DNA of 64,000 bases from NCBI GenBank assembly GCA_029266495.1, contig JAQSWS010000052.1, forward strand, positions 1 to 64,000, written 5' to 3'. Shown here piece after piece: positions 8,671-17,796 of this stretch. The first letter of the stretch is position 1. Each line of letters starts with the position of its first letter. Made by a program: the position numbers and the translations under genes. The stretch is from Rariglobus sp. Its GTDB lineage: Bacteria > Verrucomicrobiota > Verrucomicrobiia > Opitutales > Opitutaceae. The notes beneath the pieces are model-generated. The model saw only the letters and a list, made by a program, of their open reading frames with translations. It did no database searches and had not been told where the DNA came from.

Positions 8671-9990
8671 CTATCCGCGAATCTTCAACCAAATCCTCGC
8701 AAACCGGGCCAGCTCCGAGAGTCCCTCCTCCAAATTCGCATTCTGGTCCAACAATTGACAGATTCCGTCTGAAATTAATGCACCAGGATACGGTTCGCCC
8801 AGGTTAAAGGCCGTGGAAATCTTGCCCATTTCCACCGCAAACAGCGCATCCCGGGGATCCCCCAGGTCGATGCTTTTGAACGCCGAACTCTTACGGATCG
8901 GAATATTCTGTTTTGCCTGCGCCAAGTAATCCTGCACCCGCTCCGACAGCATCGTCTGGACGTATTTTCGCGCCAGCGTGGGCGAGGTGCACGACGTCCG
9001 CACACAAATCAAATCCGTTGCCTGGGCGGTCACATCAAGTCCGCCGGGCATCAACGGCATGGAGGCCACCGACCACGTCTTGTTATCGGAACCGGCGAGA
9101 GCGTGCAGCTGCTGACGACCGTCGATATGCATTGCCGCCTCGCCCCTCAGGAAAGCCGCTTGAAAATCATCCCCATTGAAATCGAGGTGTCCCAATTCCG
9201 CGCCTAATTCCGCGAACCGGCGGAGCCCGCTTAACGTATTCGGATGATCAACCATCACCGGATCGGAGGCGTTCGGCGAAAACAACCCGCCGCCGGAACG
9301 CACGACAAAATTCACCCAGAGGAAAAACTGCGTATGCCAGTTGATGATGCGATCACGGGGAATCGAGCGCTTCAGGATACGCACCGTTTCCATAAATTCA
9401 TCCCACGTCCATCCGGCGCGCGGCAGCGGACAGTTGGCGCGTTCGAATACACCTGGATTGAAAAAAATCACGCGCGGCGAAAATGCCAGGGGTATCCCGA
9501 CCATCCGCCCGTTCACCGTGAAAGGCTTCATGGGCCCTTCGAAAAACACCGACTTGTCCGGATAACATTCCGCAAAGATCCCGCCGATGTCCATGTATTC
9601 GCCCTGGTTCACCAGCACATGCCGCGTCGTGCGAATCTCCAGCATGCCCTGCTCGAACGCAAAGGTCGTTCGCAGCCCTCCGATCTCCTGGTTTAACTCC
9701 GATAACAAACCACCGATCCAAGGCATCCGGAACAGCTTGTTATAGACGGCGAGATTCTCCCGCAATATCCGCTTCTCCCAGCCGGCTTGAACGAAGGTCC
9801 CCTTCCGCGACACCGTCTCCAGCACTCCATCCTGGCACAACGTTTCGACCGCCTGCTGCACCTTCAAAAATGAAATCCCCAAGGTCAGCGCCAGCTCTCG
9901 CGCTCCGGGCAACCGCTGCCCCGCTTTGAGTTTCCCCTCTTCAAGGAGATTAAGAACGTAGTGCCGGACGTCGGTGACCTTGTTGAGCAT
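8671..9990 (-). CDS. GntR winged-helix/ABC solute-binding domain fusion regulator, copy 2
   Basis: 439 residues, clearly paralogous along its whole length to the regulator at 7202-8602 and convergent with it. It has the same winged helix (LPGARELALTLGISFLKVQQ, VSRKGTFVQ) and cytoplasmic solute-binding domain (VGIPLAFSPRVIFFNP, GWTWDEFMETV, GEAAMHIDG). The recognition-helix region differs only slightly from copy 1, so overlapping DNA targets are possible, while pocket residues may differ. It lies 84 bases after the pseudopilin gene on the same strand and may be read through from it. Its own upstream region holds a different inverted repeat (9992-10031). Confidence 0.85.
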   Translation of the reverse strand: MLNKVTDVRHYVLNLLEEGKLKAGQRLPGARELALTLGISFLKVQQAVETLCQDGVLETVSRKGTFVQAGWEKRILRENLAVYNKLFRMPWIGGLLSELNQEIGGLRTTFAFEQGMLEIRTTRHVLVNQGEYMDIGGIFAECYPDKSVFFEGPMKPFTVNGRMVGIPLAFSPRVIFFNPGVFERANCPLPRAGWTWDEFMETVRILKRSIPRDRIINWHTQFFLWVNFVVRSGGGLFSPNASDPVMVDHPNTLSGLRRFAELGAELGHLDFNGDDFQAAFLRGEAAMHIDGRQQLHALAGSDNKTWSVASMPLMPGGLDVTAQATDLICVRTSCTSPTLARKYVQTMLSERVQDYLAQAKQNIPIRKSSAFKSIDLGDPRDALFAVEMGKISTAFNLGEPYPGALISDGICQLLDQNANLEEGLSELARFARIWLKIRG

Positions 9991-9991
9991 T

Positions 9992-10031
9992 GAGCGAAAG
10001 CAGAACCACCCAGTGATAACCGCTTTCGTTC
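9992..10031. promoter_or_regulatory. Spaced inverted repeat before regulator copy 2
   Basis: GAGCGAAAGC at 9992-10001 and GCTTTCGTTC at 10022-10031 form a nearly perfect inverted repeat with a 20-base spacer, directly upstream of the ATG at 9990. Centre spacing of about 30 bases fits three helical turns, so it may be a two-site operator, or an RNA hairpin covering the start. Confidence 0.45.
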
Positions 10032-10052
10032 TCTCAGTGTCAAATCATGTTT

Positions 10053-10070
10053 GGCCCCTCCCTCGGGGCC
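10053..10070. repeat. GC hairpin after the pseudopilin gene
   Basis: GGCCCC and GGGGCC arms with a six-base loop, just downstream of the pseudopilin stop. No T tract follows on the minus strand, so termination would be weak; it may reduce read-through into regulator copy 2. Confidence 0.4.
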
Positions 10071-10074
10071 GGGT

Positions 10075-10869
10075 TTACGGAGACACCCAATAACCATTTC
10101 CCCACGCCATTTCTGATGTCAGGTAACGCGTGGAATCCTCCGGCTTCACATGTTTGACGTGCCCGTCGGCAAACGCCGCGTTGAAGCCGCCCGAGTGGCG
10201 CCGCCAGATCAGCGAACTGTCCTCGCCGAAAACGGACTTCTGATGCTCCAGTTTATTAACGTTGTCCCACACCCATTTGTCGAACGAGTCGGCCAGCAGC
10301 ACAAACCTGCCCGGGTTGGGAATCTCGCTCATCACCAGACTGTCGATGCGATGGGTGGCGGTCCCATGGGGATCGTAAAACATCTCGGATACTTTCGTCG
10401 TGGACGGAAGGTTGCCCTCCGCCGTCCACATGTAGCAATTGATGCCATAGGCCTGGCTGTCTTTTAAATACAAGACACGGGAATCGTAACTCAACGGACA
10501 ACTGGTGATGCGTTCGCCCAGCCGGCTCTCCAGCCCCGGTGCGTTCGTGAACTCCACGTAGCCTTTTTCCAACAGCAGCTGATCCCATCCCCACCACGTC
10601 GTGGATCCCGCCCTTTGCCAATAGATGGGGAGGCGCTGCCGATGCTCCGCAGCATAACCCAGCAGCACTACACTCGACGCCCGCAGGTTGCTTGTGCAAA
10701 GCGCGGACTTTGCCCGGTCCCTCACTCGTCCGATGCCCGCGAAGACCAGCGCCAACAAGAGCGCGACGATCGCGATCACGGCCAGCAACTCGACGAGCGT
10801 AAACGCCCGGAGGGCCTGGCCCCGCTTCGAAAAGCAAGCCGTCATGGAATAAGCCTTGATGGTGGTCAT
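10075..10869 (-). CDS. Type II secretion-type pseudopilin with H-X9-DG domain
   Basis: 264 residues from ATG 10869; ATG 10845 is also possible. The N-terminal prepilin motif is AFTLVELLAVIAIVALLLAL, with Ala rather than the usual Gly at the -1 processing position, followed by the hydrophobic helix. The C-terminal part contains H-S-G-G-F-N-A-A-F-A-D-G, which fits the H-X9-DG domain common in Planctomycetes and Verrucomicrobia pseudopilin-like proteins. It would be processed by prepilin peptidase and act at the inner membrane or surface with a secretion system. It starts 25 bases after the beta-helix gene on the same strand, so the two form an operon under the operator at 13855. Confidence 0.88.
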   Translation of the reverse strand: MTTIKAYSMTACFSKRGQALRAFTLVELLAVIAIVALLLALVFAGIGRVRDRAKSALCTSNLRASSVVLLGYAAEHRQRLPIYWQRAGSTTWWGWDQLLLEKGYVEFTNAPGLESRLGERITSCPLSYDSRVLYLKDSQAYGINCYMWTAEGNLPSTTKVSEMFYDPHGTATHRIDSLVMSEIPNPGRFVLLADSFDKWVWDNVNKLEHQKSVFGEDSSLIWRRHSGGFNAAFADGHVKHVKPEDSTRYLTSEMAWGNGYWVSP

Positions 10870-10894
10870 GTCGATTTTGCGATGTGAGGTTCGA

Positions 10895-13828
10895 TTAGCG
10901 GGCTGCGACGAGGGGGAGCTCGTCGCCCGCGAACAAGGGCCGGGTGCCAATCAGCACCGCATCCAGCTCGATTTCTTCGCGTGGAATCAAACGGAATTGG
11001 TTCTCCCCGGCATTCAGTTCCAAATGAGCCGTGGCCGCGACGAGCCGGCACCATTGCCATTGATCGCCGGCAACGACCGCCATGCGCAACGGAACGCTGC
11101 CGTTGAGTGAAGTGAACATCGAATCATGCAGCCCATAGGGCTTCTGGCAGCGGACCCGGAAGGCCACGTAATAAGCGCCGGCCGTGGGCGCGTTCACCGT
11201 GATCGTCAGCGCCTTGGCGCCTTCACCGGAAACCCCGGCTTCCTTGTCCACGAGGCGCACCGCCCCTCCACCCAGCGCCTTCGAATCGGCGATGAGTTCG
11301 AAACCGTCATGTCCCGGCAACGCTTCCGCCTCGATAAACGTGTGCATCCGCTCCGCCGTCGCCAACCCGTAAACCGAGACCGGCAATGACTCGCCATTCG
11401 CCAGCTTGAGAATCAGCGCGCCGGGCAACAGTCCGCGTCCCACCACATCCTTCGGATCGAGACTCACGCGAATCCGCGTTTCTTTGCCGGGTTGCAGCAC
11501 ACCTTGAGAGGGCTCCGCATTCAACCAGTCGGTCCCGCCGTTCTTCAAGACCGTGAACCGTGTCGGTGCCTTCAACCCATTCGTGTTGATCACCCACTCC
11601 TCGGCTTCGGAGGTTTTGCCTTCATCGCTCGTAAGAAAAATCTGTCCGTGGCTGCTGGTCACCGAGGTCCGCCGCAACGGCAAAGGAGCCGCGACAAAAA
11701 CGCCCGCGTCGATTTTCCCTTGCTTGGGCTGCCACGTCTCAAACCCGGGGATACGAATCCCCAAACCTGATCCTTCGCCGCCCGGCACCAGATGCAGCAG
11801 GCCTTTCTTCGCATCGACAAAAGTCACCGGGACCTTGACGCCCGATTGCTCGACCACGCCCGACACATCATAGGTGCCGGGGCCGCCGTTCGCGCCGGCG
11901 AACACATCGTGATCGTAGCGATTTTCATCCGCACGCTCGCCGTCGTTGATGCCCATGCCACTCGTCGCATACAGATTGTTAAAAGAGTCGCCGCGAAACA
12001 GTCCGCGATTTTTATCCCCGCCGTAACCGATCGCCGCCACGCCGTGGCCGAGGGTGAAAAACGTATTGTGATAAAAATACTGCTTCCCGTGCGAATTCGT
12101 CGGGCCGCCGCCATTTTTGACACCGGCACTGGCGGCGCCGCGTTCGTCGCCCAGGTTCACCACCAGGTTATTAAAGACATACGAGGGTCCGCGGAAATTC
12201 GGCGCCGTGCTGATACCGCACAACACACCTTCGATTTTGTTGCCGTAGAGACGCACGTTGGCCTGGCCGCCATCGAGTTCGATTCCGTCATCGTTCCCGT
12301 AAGCCAGGTAGTTCCCGTAGATGTCGGCATCCTGATTAAATCCGCCGTCCTGCTTTTCATTGCCATAGCCTTCGATCACGTCGTTCCAGCGGTGCCGGTC
12401 GCCGCCCACAAAATCATTATAGCGAATCACCAGGTTTCCCTTGCTGCGCACCAAGACCGCGGTGGGTCCGGCCGGATGCCCGTAAAACCACGAGTTCGCA
12501 TGATTGCGCGGAGCGTGGATAAAATTATTTTCAATCGTCACGTTGCTCGACAGATCCAGATACACGCCCGCATCCCAATTGATCGGCTTGTCCTCACCGG
12601 GAAGAAAATATTGTCCCTCACGTTTCGGATCCGCCACGCCGATCCGACCAAAGCCGGAGATATCACAATTACGAATCCGCACGTGATCCGAATCCTTGAG
12701 CTGAATGCCGTGCCGCCAGCCACCCTTGATCGTAACGCCCTCGATGATCACATAGCTGACTCCATTCACGAGCAGCGCCTCATTGGCCGTCTCACCGCCG
12801 TTAATCACGAAATCCGGCGAGCCCACGTAACGAATCCAGCCATCGGCCGTTCCACTTTGGTCGATTTTCATCGGACCGCCGCCCTTCGCCAGTTCGCTCA
12901 ACAAAATCGTGCGTGCGACCGGCACTTCATCGGCCCAGGTCTTGAATTCCCCGGCTGCCAGCAGCGAACCGTCGGCGCGCTCACAGCGCACGTCATAGCT
13001 GGTATTTTGCCGCAGCCCTAACAAAGACCCCCTCGGAGCGGGGTCCCTGGCCGAGGTCGAAAATGGATGCGCCTCGATCCACTTCGCCGCGCCTTTTTCG
13101 CGATATTTGATTTTGGGCAACGGCAATCCCGGCGCGGTCGGCTGGACATAGATGCTGGCATTTTCATAGGTCGGCACGATTCGCAGCGTCGCCGTGATCG
13201 AGGCAGCCGCCGCAGCCTCCCTGGCCTCGTCCTCCGCGGTCCATTCACGCAATGCCAGTCCAGCAAACCAAACGGTGCCGCCCACATGCCGCTCCTCCTG
13301 ATACCAGCGGCACAACACCTCCATCCGGTCCGCCGACGCAACCACACCCGCTTTGTCGGTCACACGGGTATCAATCTTCATCTCCACTTTCCGCCACGCG
13401 CCATCGCTCAAGCCTCCGTTCATTCTCACCAGTTCCGTTCGGCCATCATAAAGCTTCACCTCGATGTAGGCCGCGCGCTCCAGGTCGCTCTTCATATAAC
13501 CCGTCAAAACCCATTTTCCACCGTCTGCAGGAATCGAGATTCGCTGAGTCAACTGCCCGCTCCCAGCGGCCTTTGAACCCACCACCAACCGCACCGCCGT
13601 CTGAATTCCCTTTGGCAAATCCGCGGTCTCGGCCGTCAAAACCGTCCCCGCAGGATGTAATTGCCACCCTTCCGGAACGCTTAGCCCTTCCGCAATCGTG
13701 AGCGAAGGATTCGTCAAAACCGAATCGGCTCCCAACAAAGCCTGCCCGCAGAACACAGCCGCAAGCGACAACATGATCGCCGTATATGAGCCGAAGGCAC
13801 GTGCGGAGTAAGGAACCCATGAAAGCAT
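10895..13828 (-). CDS. Secreted right-handed parallel beta-helix multidomain protein
   Basis: 977 residues from ATG 13828, chosen because it gives a proper signal peptide ending in CGQALLGA and leaves the operator at 13855 upstream. Order: carbohydrate-binding-like beta-sandwich (about 35-195), fibronectin-III-like domain starting at RIVPTYENASIYVQP, right-handed beta-helix (about 325-690, with YGNDDGIELDGGQ and HNTFF-type turns), an Ig/BACON-like domain (WLNAEPSQGVLQPG) and a C-terminal sugar-binding-like domain. Such proteins are pectate-lyase-like polysaccharide lyases, epimerases or adhesins; I cannot assign catalytic residues. It is a paralogue of the divergent gene at 14019 and heads an operon with the pseudopilin. 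Confidence 0.82.
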   Translation of the reverse strand: MLSWVPYSARAFGSYTAIMLSLAAVFCGQALLGADSVLTNPSLTIAEGLSVPEGWQLHPAGTVLTAETADLPKGIQTAVRLVVGSKAAGSGQLTQRISIPADGGKWVLTGYMKSDLERAAYIEVKLYDGRTELVRMNGGLSDGAWRKVEMKIDTRVTDKAGVVASADRMEVLCRWYQEERHVGGTVWFAGLALREWTAEDEAREAAAAASITATLRIVPTYENASIYVQPTAPGLPLPKIKYREKGAAKWIEAHPFSTSARDPAPRGSLLGLRQNTSYDVRCERADGSLLAAGEFKTWADEVPVARTILLSELAKGGGPMKIDQSGTADGWIRYVGSPDFVINGGETANEALLVNGVSYVIIEGVTIKGGWRHGIQLKDSDHVRIRNCDISGFGRIGVADPKREGQYFLPGEDKPINWDAGVYLDLSSNVTIENNFIHAPRNHANSWFYGHPAGPTAVLVRSKGNLVIRYNDFVGGDRHRWNDVIEGYGNEKQDGGFNQDADIYGNYLAYGNDDGIELDGGQANVRLYGNKIEGVLCGISTAPNFRGPSYVFNNLVVNLGDERGAASAGVKNGGGPTNSHGKQYFYHNTFFTLGHGVAAIGYGGDKNRGLFRGDSFNNLYATSGMGINDGERADENRYDHDVFAGANGGPGTYDVSGVVEQSGVKVPVTFVDAKKGLLHLVPGGEGSGLGIRIPGFETWQPKQGKIDAGVFVAAPLPLRRTSVTSSHGQIFLTSDEGKTSEAEEWVINTNGLKAPTRFTVLKNGGTDWLNAEPSQGVLQPGKETRIRVSLDPKDVVGRGLLPGALILKLANGESLPVSVYGLATAERMHTFIEAEALPGHDGFELIADSKALGGGAVRLVDKEAGVSGEGAKALTITVNAPTAGAYYVAFRVRCQKPYGLHDSMFTSLNGSVPLRMAVVAGDQWQWCRLVAATAHLELNAGENQFRLIPREEIELDAVLIGTRPLFAGDELPLVAAR

Positions 13829-13854
13829 CATGAATCGGACGATGCCCGACATAG

Positions 13855-13865
13855 TGACATAGTCA
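13855..13865. promoter_or_regulatory. Operator-like palindrome, site 3 (TGACATAGTCA)
   Basis: One mismatch from TGACTTAGTCA. On the minus strand it reads TGACTATGTCA and is preceded by T, giving a TTGACT that could be the -35 box of the beta-helix/pseudopilin operon. The flanks match site 6: AAATTTA just before it and TATG shortly after on the minus strand. Confidence 0.65.
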
Positions 13866-13968
13866 ATTAAATTTCGGGCGATAAATGCGACCACCGCCTA
13901 AAACCCGAGAAGCGAACCAACGAAGCCAGCACACCCGTCTCTTCACCAATAACCGGCTTGACGCGATC

Positions 13969-13979
13969 TGGCTTAGTCA
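13969..13979. promoter_or_regulatory. Operator-like palindrome, site 4 (TGGCTTAGTCA)
   Basis: One mismatch from TGACTTAGTCA, 40 bases before the ATG of the large beta-helix gene at 14019. A TTGACG at 13958-13963 could be the -35 box, placing the palindrome between -35 and -10, as in repression. Confidence 0.65.
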
Positions 13980-14018
13980 GTAGGCGATTCATTGCTTCTT
14001 ATCGACCCCATAATCCCC

Positions 14019-17000
14019 ATGAACATCCGTTCTTATCTTTTCACCCCGCTCGTAGCACTCGTGCTACCGTTCACCGCCTCGGCCGCGACCATCAATATCG
14101 GGTTTTTGCCAAGTGCGATTAATCCACCCGCCACATCGAACCTCGATGGCGTGACGTGGAATCGCCTGACCCAGAATGCCGTGGTGAGCCCCCGCAGCCT
14201 GGTGGATTCCACCGGTGCGACCACTGGAGTTTCGGTCACGTCGAATACAACCCTGCAGTATACTTATGTCGCCCAGTCGGGCTTTCCCGGCCTGCCCGAA
14301 TCGATCTCCAGTGATTTCGTCTTCGGTTACGATGGCCCCTCCGCGGCCCCCTCCTTCACGTTTTCAGGTCTTGATAATAACTACACCTATACCTTCCGCG
14401 TGTATGCGATGAGGTATAATCAGACCGACATTCGTTCCGGCCTCTACACCGCCACCGGAGGCAACACCAAATCGGGAGTGCTCAACGCCAGCAATAACAC
14501 CAGCACGGTTTTAGTGCTGAGCAATGTCACCCCGAATGCAAACGGCTCCATCACGTTCAGCATGATCAAGGATGCGAGCAACACGAGCGCCGGTGCCCAG
14601 CCCGGTTATTTCCAGCTCAACGGTCTTCAGATCGAAGCCGTCCCGATCGCCGTCTCAGCCACGACCATCAACATCGGGTTTTTGCCGAGCGCAATTAATC
14701 CACCCGCTACATCGAACTTCGATGGCGTGGTCTGGAATCGCCTGACCCAGAATGCCGTAACCACTCCCCGCAGTCTGGTTAACTCCGCCGGAGCGGCGAC
14801 TGGAGTCTCCCTAACGTCCAATACGACGCTGCAGTATTCTTATGTCGCCCAGAACTTCCCCGGTCTCCCCGAGTCGATTTCCAGCGATTTTGTCTTTGGC
14901 CAGGATGGAGCCTCCGCGAATCCCTCCTTCACGTTTTCGGGTCTCGATAGCAATCAATCCTACACCTTCAGCGTGTATGCGATGAGGTATAATCAAACTG
15001 ACATCCGCTCCGGTCTTTACACCGCCACGGGAGCCAACACCAAGACGGGCGTGCTCAACGCCAGCAACAACACGAGCACCGTCCTGGTGCTGAGCAATGT
15101 CACTCCGGCTGCGAACGGTTCCATCACCTTCAGCATGATGAAGGACGCGACCAACACTGCCACCGGCATCAACGCCGGTTATTTTCAGCTCAACGGTCTT
15201 CGCATCGAAGCCACCTCGGGCGGCGGCGGTGGCGGCGGCGTCCAACCCTCCTCCACGTTCATCGATCAAAATCTCACCGAATTGATCACCACCAATCCCG
15301 GCTTCGAAAACGGCACGACCGGCTGGTCCAGCCAATACACGACGGTCCAATCCACCTACACCGCCAGTGGTGTGAATGCCGCATATCAGGATAGCGCCAA
15401 CTTCTACCGCATCTACCCCATCCGGACGTTCACGGCAGTGCCGGGAGCCTACTACCGCCTCAAGGCCAAGATCGCCACGGCCAACATGGCCATTGGACCG
15501 ACCTTGGATGTGCGCTTTTTCGACGCGAGCGGCACCCAGCTCACCTCTGCGAACGTCACCAATCCGACCGTGGCAGGCACGCGCCCGTTCCACGAGTATG
15601 CCACGGACTACATCATCGCTCCCCCCACCGCCGCGACCGCCAAAATTCACATCGCCACCAGCGCCAATGCAGGCGGCACCGTTTACTACGACGACGTTTC
15701 GTTCGTGAAGGTGAACAATCTGCCCGTGCGTGTCGTCCCCACCTACAACTCCCTCAGCGTTCACGTAGCCAAGGCCGGTGCCGGCTCCGGCATGCAGGCC
15801 CACGTCTTCTATCGCCCCCAAGGCACCTCCACGTGGCACGAAAGTTTCCTGCCCATCTACGACGCTGTCGCCGGCGAATACCGGGTCAGCATCGTCGATC
15901 TTCAACCCGACACCACTTACGAGGTCCAGGCACTCCTCGAAACCGGCGGCGTGGTTTCATCCGAGGCCGGCGCAAGGGCCACCACCTGGCCTGCGTCTCC
16001 GCCGATCGCCTCGACCGTCTCGATCGCCAGCCTCTACAGCGGTTCCGGCGAACTTAAGATCACGAATATGCACGGCTCTCCCACCGGCTGGATCAAGATC
16101 ACCGGCACGGGCACCAACGACGTCGCCGGCGGCTATAACACCACCACAGGCGCCGACAATGGCAGCGCCCTTCTCATCAAAAACTGCTCCTACCTGATCT
16201 TCGAAAACGTCCACGTGACCGGTGGTCGCTACAACGGCATCGAAATCCGCCACTCCGACTCAATCCGCCTTCTCCGTTGCGAGATCAGCGGCTGGGCACG
16301 CACAGCCAATGTCGTCAGCGCGGGCCACTCCTACGAATCCCAAGCCGACGTGACCGCCATTCCCAAACGCCCGATCGACCTTGATGCCGCCATCAAGCTC
16401 AACCACACGACCCGCGTTACGGTCGAACGCTGCTACGCGCATGATCCGCGTTCGGGCTCGAACACCTGGACCTACGGCCATCCAAATGGCCCGACCGCCC
16501 TCTACGTGATGAACAATCTCGAAACCGGCAACTCCGTCATTCGCTACAATGACTTTATCGGGAACGACACGGTGCGCTGGAATGATTCGATCGAAGGTTA
16601 TGACAACTCCGCCGACTCCGGCTCCTTCCACCGCGACAGCGATATTCACGGCAACATGCTTTGCTTCGGCAACGACGACGGCATTGAACTCGAGGGCGGT
16701 CAGAAAAACGTCCGCTTCTGGGGTAACCGCATCGAGAGCTTCTATCAGGGCATCAGCCTGGCCCCCAACAAACTCGGACCATCCTACCTCTATCGAAACG
16801 TCCTCTTTAACATGGGAGACCAAGAGGACGGCGCGTGGGCCGCAGTGAAAGCCGGCGGCGGAACCACCTTCTCCAAGGGCAAATCGTTCCTCTTCCACAA
16901 TACGTTCCACCTAAATGGCAATGGCCTGTATGGCGTCGGCTACGGCGAGGACTCCAACCGAGCCATGTTCATGGCCCTCACTCGAAACAACATCTTCTAC

Positions 17001-17642
17001 TCGACCAACAGCCACGTGAACTACCGGAACGCCATCAGCGACACCTCGCCCAACGCATGGAACAGCTTCGATTATGACAACCTCGCCTCCGCCACGTTGT
17101 CGTCCGCCCAAGTGACTTACGCCGCCGGTCAGGAATCCCACGGAATCCTCAACAACTACCCCACCTTCGTGGACCTCGCCGGCGGCGACTTCCGCCTGGC
17201 AACCGGATCCTCCGCACTGAACGCGGGCCAGCCCTTGGCCAACTTCGCCGAAAACTGGCTCGGCGCCAATCCCGACCAGGGCGCGTTCGAGTCCGGGGAT
17301 AGTTCACTGATTCCGAAGCGCCCCATCGCCATCAGCGCCAACAAATACCTGGTCAGCCTCACCGCGACTGCCAACGGCGGCTCGACCTCCTCCGCGGTCG
17401 TCACGCTCACCACCGGCAACCTCGGCGGCGCGACAGCCTACACCATCCGCAAAAACACCACCGGCACCGCCTGGCTGGCGGTCACGCCCACCGCCGGAAC
17501 GCTCAACAATAACTCCACCCAGTCGTTTACCTTCTCCGTAAACACCGCCGGCCTCGCCGCCGGGCAACGCGAAGCCACCGTGCTCGTGCGTCTGGCCAAC
17601 GGCTACTCCGTGCCGATCACCATCGTCGCCGCCGTCAACTAA
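14019..17642 (+). CDS. Secreted beta-helix protein with two N-terminal Verrucomicrobia-type surface domains
   Basis: 1207 residues from ATG 14019; the neighbour at 17856 begins with the same MNIRS signal peptide. Residues about 24-207 and 216-398 are two closely similar domains beginning TINIGFLPSAINPP. A Gly-rich linker (GGGGGGG) follows, then a carbohydrate-binding-like domain (about 420-565), a fibronectin-III-like domain (RVVPTYNSLSVHVAKA), a right-handed beta-helix (about 680-1080, with FGNDDGIELEGGQ) and an Ig/BACON-like C-terminus (WLAVTPTAGTLNNNST). From the Fn3-like domain onward it is paralogous to the divergent 10895-13828 protein. It lacks a PEP-CTERM anchor, so it is probably released or bound non-covalently. 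Likely a polysaccharide-active or adhesive exoprotein; function unproven. Confidence 0.82.
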   Translation: MNIRSYLFTPLVALVLPFTASAATINIGFLPSAINPPATSNLDGVTWNRLTQNAVVSPRSLVDSTGATTGVSVTSNTTLQYTYVAQSGFPGLPESISSDFVFGYDGPSAAPSFTFSGLDNNYTYTFRVYAMRYNQTDIRSGLYTATGGNTKSGVLNASNNTSTVLVLSNVTPNANGSITFSMIKDASNTSAGAQPGYFQLNGLQIEAVPIAVSATTINIGFLPSAINPPATSNFDGVVWNRLTQNAVTTPRSLVNSAGAATGVSLTSNTTLQYSYVAQNFPGLPESISSDFVFGQDGASANPSFTFSGLDSNQSYTFSVYAMRYNQTDIRSGLYTATGANTKTGVLNASNNTSTVLVLSNVTPAANGSITFSMMKDATNTATGINAGYFQLNGLRIEATSGGGGGGGVQPSSTFIDQNLTELITTNPGFENGTTGWSSQYTTVQSTYTASGVNAAYQDSANFYRIYPIRTFTAVPGAYYRLKAKIATANMAIGPTLDVRFFDASGTQLTSANVTNPTVAGTRPFHEYATDYIIAPPTAATAKIHIATSANAGGTVYYDDVSFVKVNNLPVRVVPTYNSLSVHVAKAGAGSGMQAHVFYRPQGTSTWHESFLPIYDAVAGEYRVSIVDLQPDTTYEVQALLETGGVVSSEAGARATTWPASPPIASTVSIASLYSGSGELKITNMHGSPTGWIKITGTGTNDVAGGYNTTTGADNGSALLIKNCSYLIFENVHVTGGRYNGIEIRHSDSIRLLRCEISGWARTANVVSAGHSYESQADVTAIPKRPIDLDAAIKLNHTTRVTVERCYAHDPRSGSNTWTYGHPNGPTALYVMNNLETGNSVIRYNDFIGNDTVRWNDSIEGYDNSADSGSFHRDSDIHGNMLCFGNDDGIELEGGQKNVRFWGNRIESFYQGISLAPNKLGPSYLYRNVLFNMGDQEDGAWAAVKAGGGTTFSKGKSFLFHNTFHLNGNGLYGVGYGEDSNRAMFMALTRNNIFYSTNSHVNYRNAISDTSPNAWNSFDYDNLASATLSSAQVTYAAGQESHGILNNYPTFVDLAGGDFRLATGSSALNAGQPLANFAENWLGANPDQGAFESGDSSLIPKRPIAISANKYLVSLTATANGGSTSSAVVTLTTGNLGGATAYTIRKNTTGTAWLAVTPTAGTLNNNSTQSFTFSVNTAGLAAGQREATVLVRLANGYSVPITIVAAVN
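14088..14639 (+). repeat. Surface-domain repeat, copy 1 of 3
   Basis: Codes for the first TINIGFLPSAINPP domain of the large beta-helix protein. It is similar at DNA level to copies at 14664-15212 and 17925-18476, with shared stretches such as ATCGGGTTTTT and CTCAACGCCAGCAA. Confidence 0.8.
14664..15212 (+). repeat. Surface-domain repeat, copy 2 of 3
   Basis: Second copy in the same protein, in direct orientation 24 bases after copy 1. The strong DNA similarity points to recent tandem duplication or gene conversion. Confidence 0.8.
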
Positions 17643-17690
17643 TCGTCTGCCCGTGCTCCCTGCAAATTGGGACGCGGGCATAACCAGACG

Positions 17691-17722
17691 AGCCGGCCGG
17701 CTTAAATCCGGCCGGCTTTTTT
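17691..17722 (+). terminator. Intrinsic terminator of the large beta-helix gene
   Basis: Perfect ten-base stem AGCCGGCCGG/CCGGCCGGCT with a seven-base loop, followed by a run of T. It separates the beta-helix gene from the PEP-CTERM gene, so the latter needs its own promoter. Confidence 0.92.
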
Positions 17723-17796
17723 AGTCGAGAGCACCTTACCCTCGTCGACGGACCGAATTCGTTTCAAATTATGCCGACATTTTGATTGACCGCACC

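Noticed and set aside
13829-13894. Longer N-terminus of the minus-strand beta-helix protein
   Set aside because: It would place the operator inside the gene and put 22 residues before a proper signal peptide.
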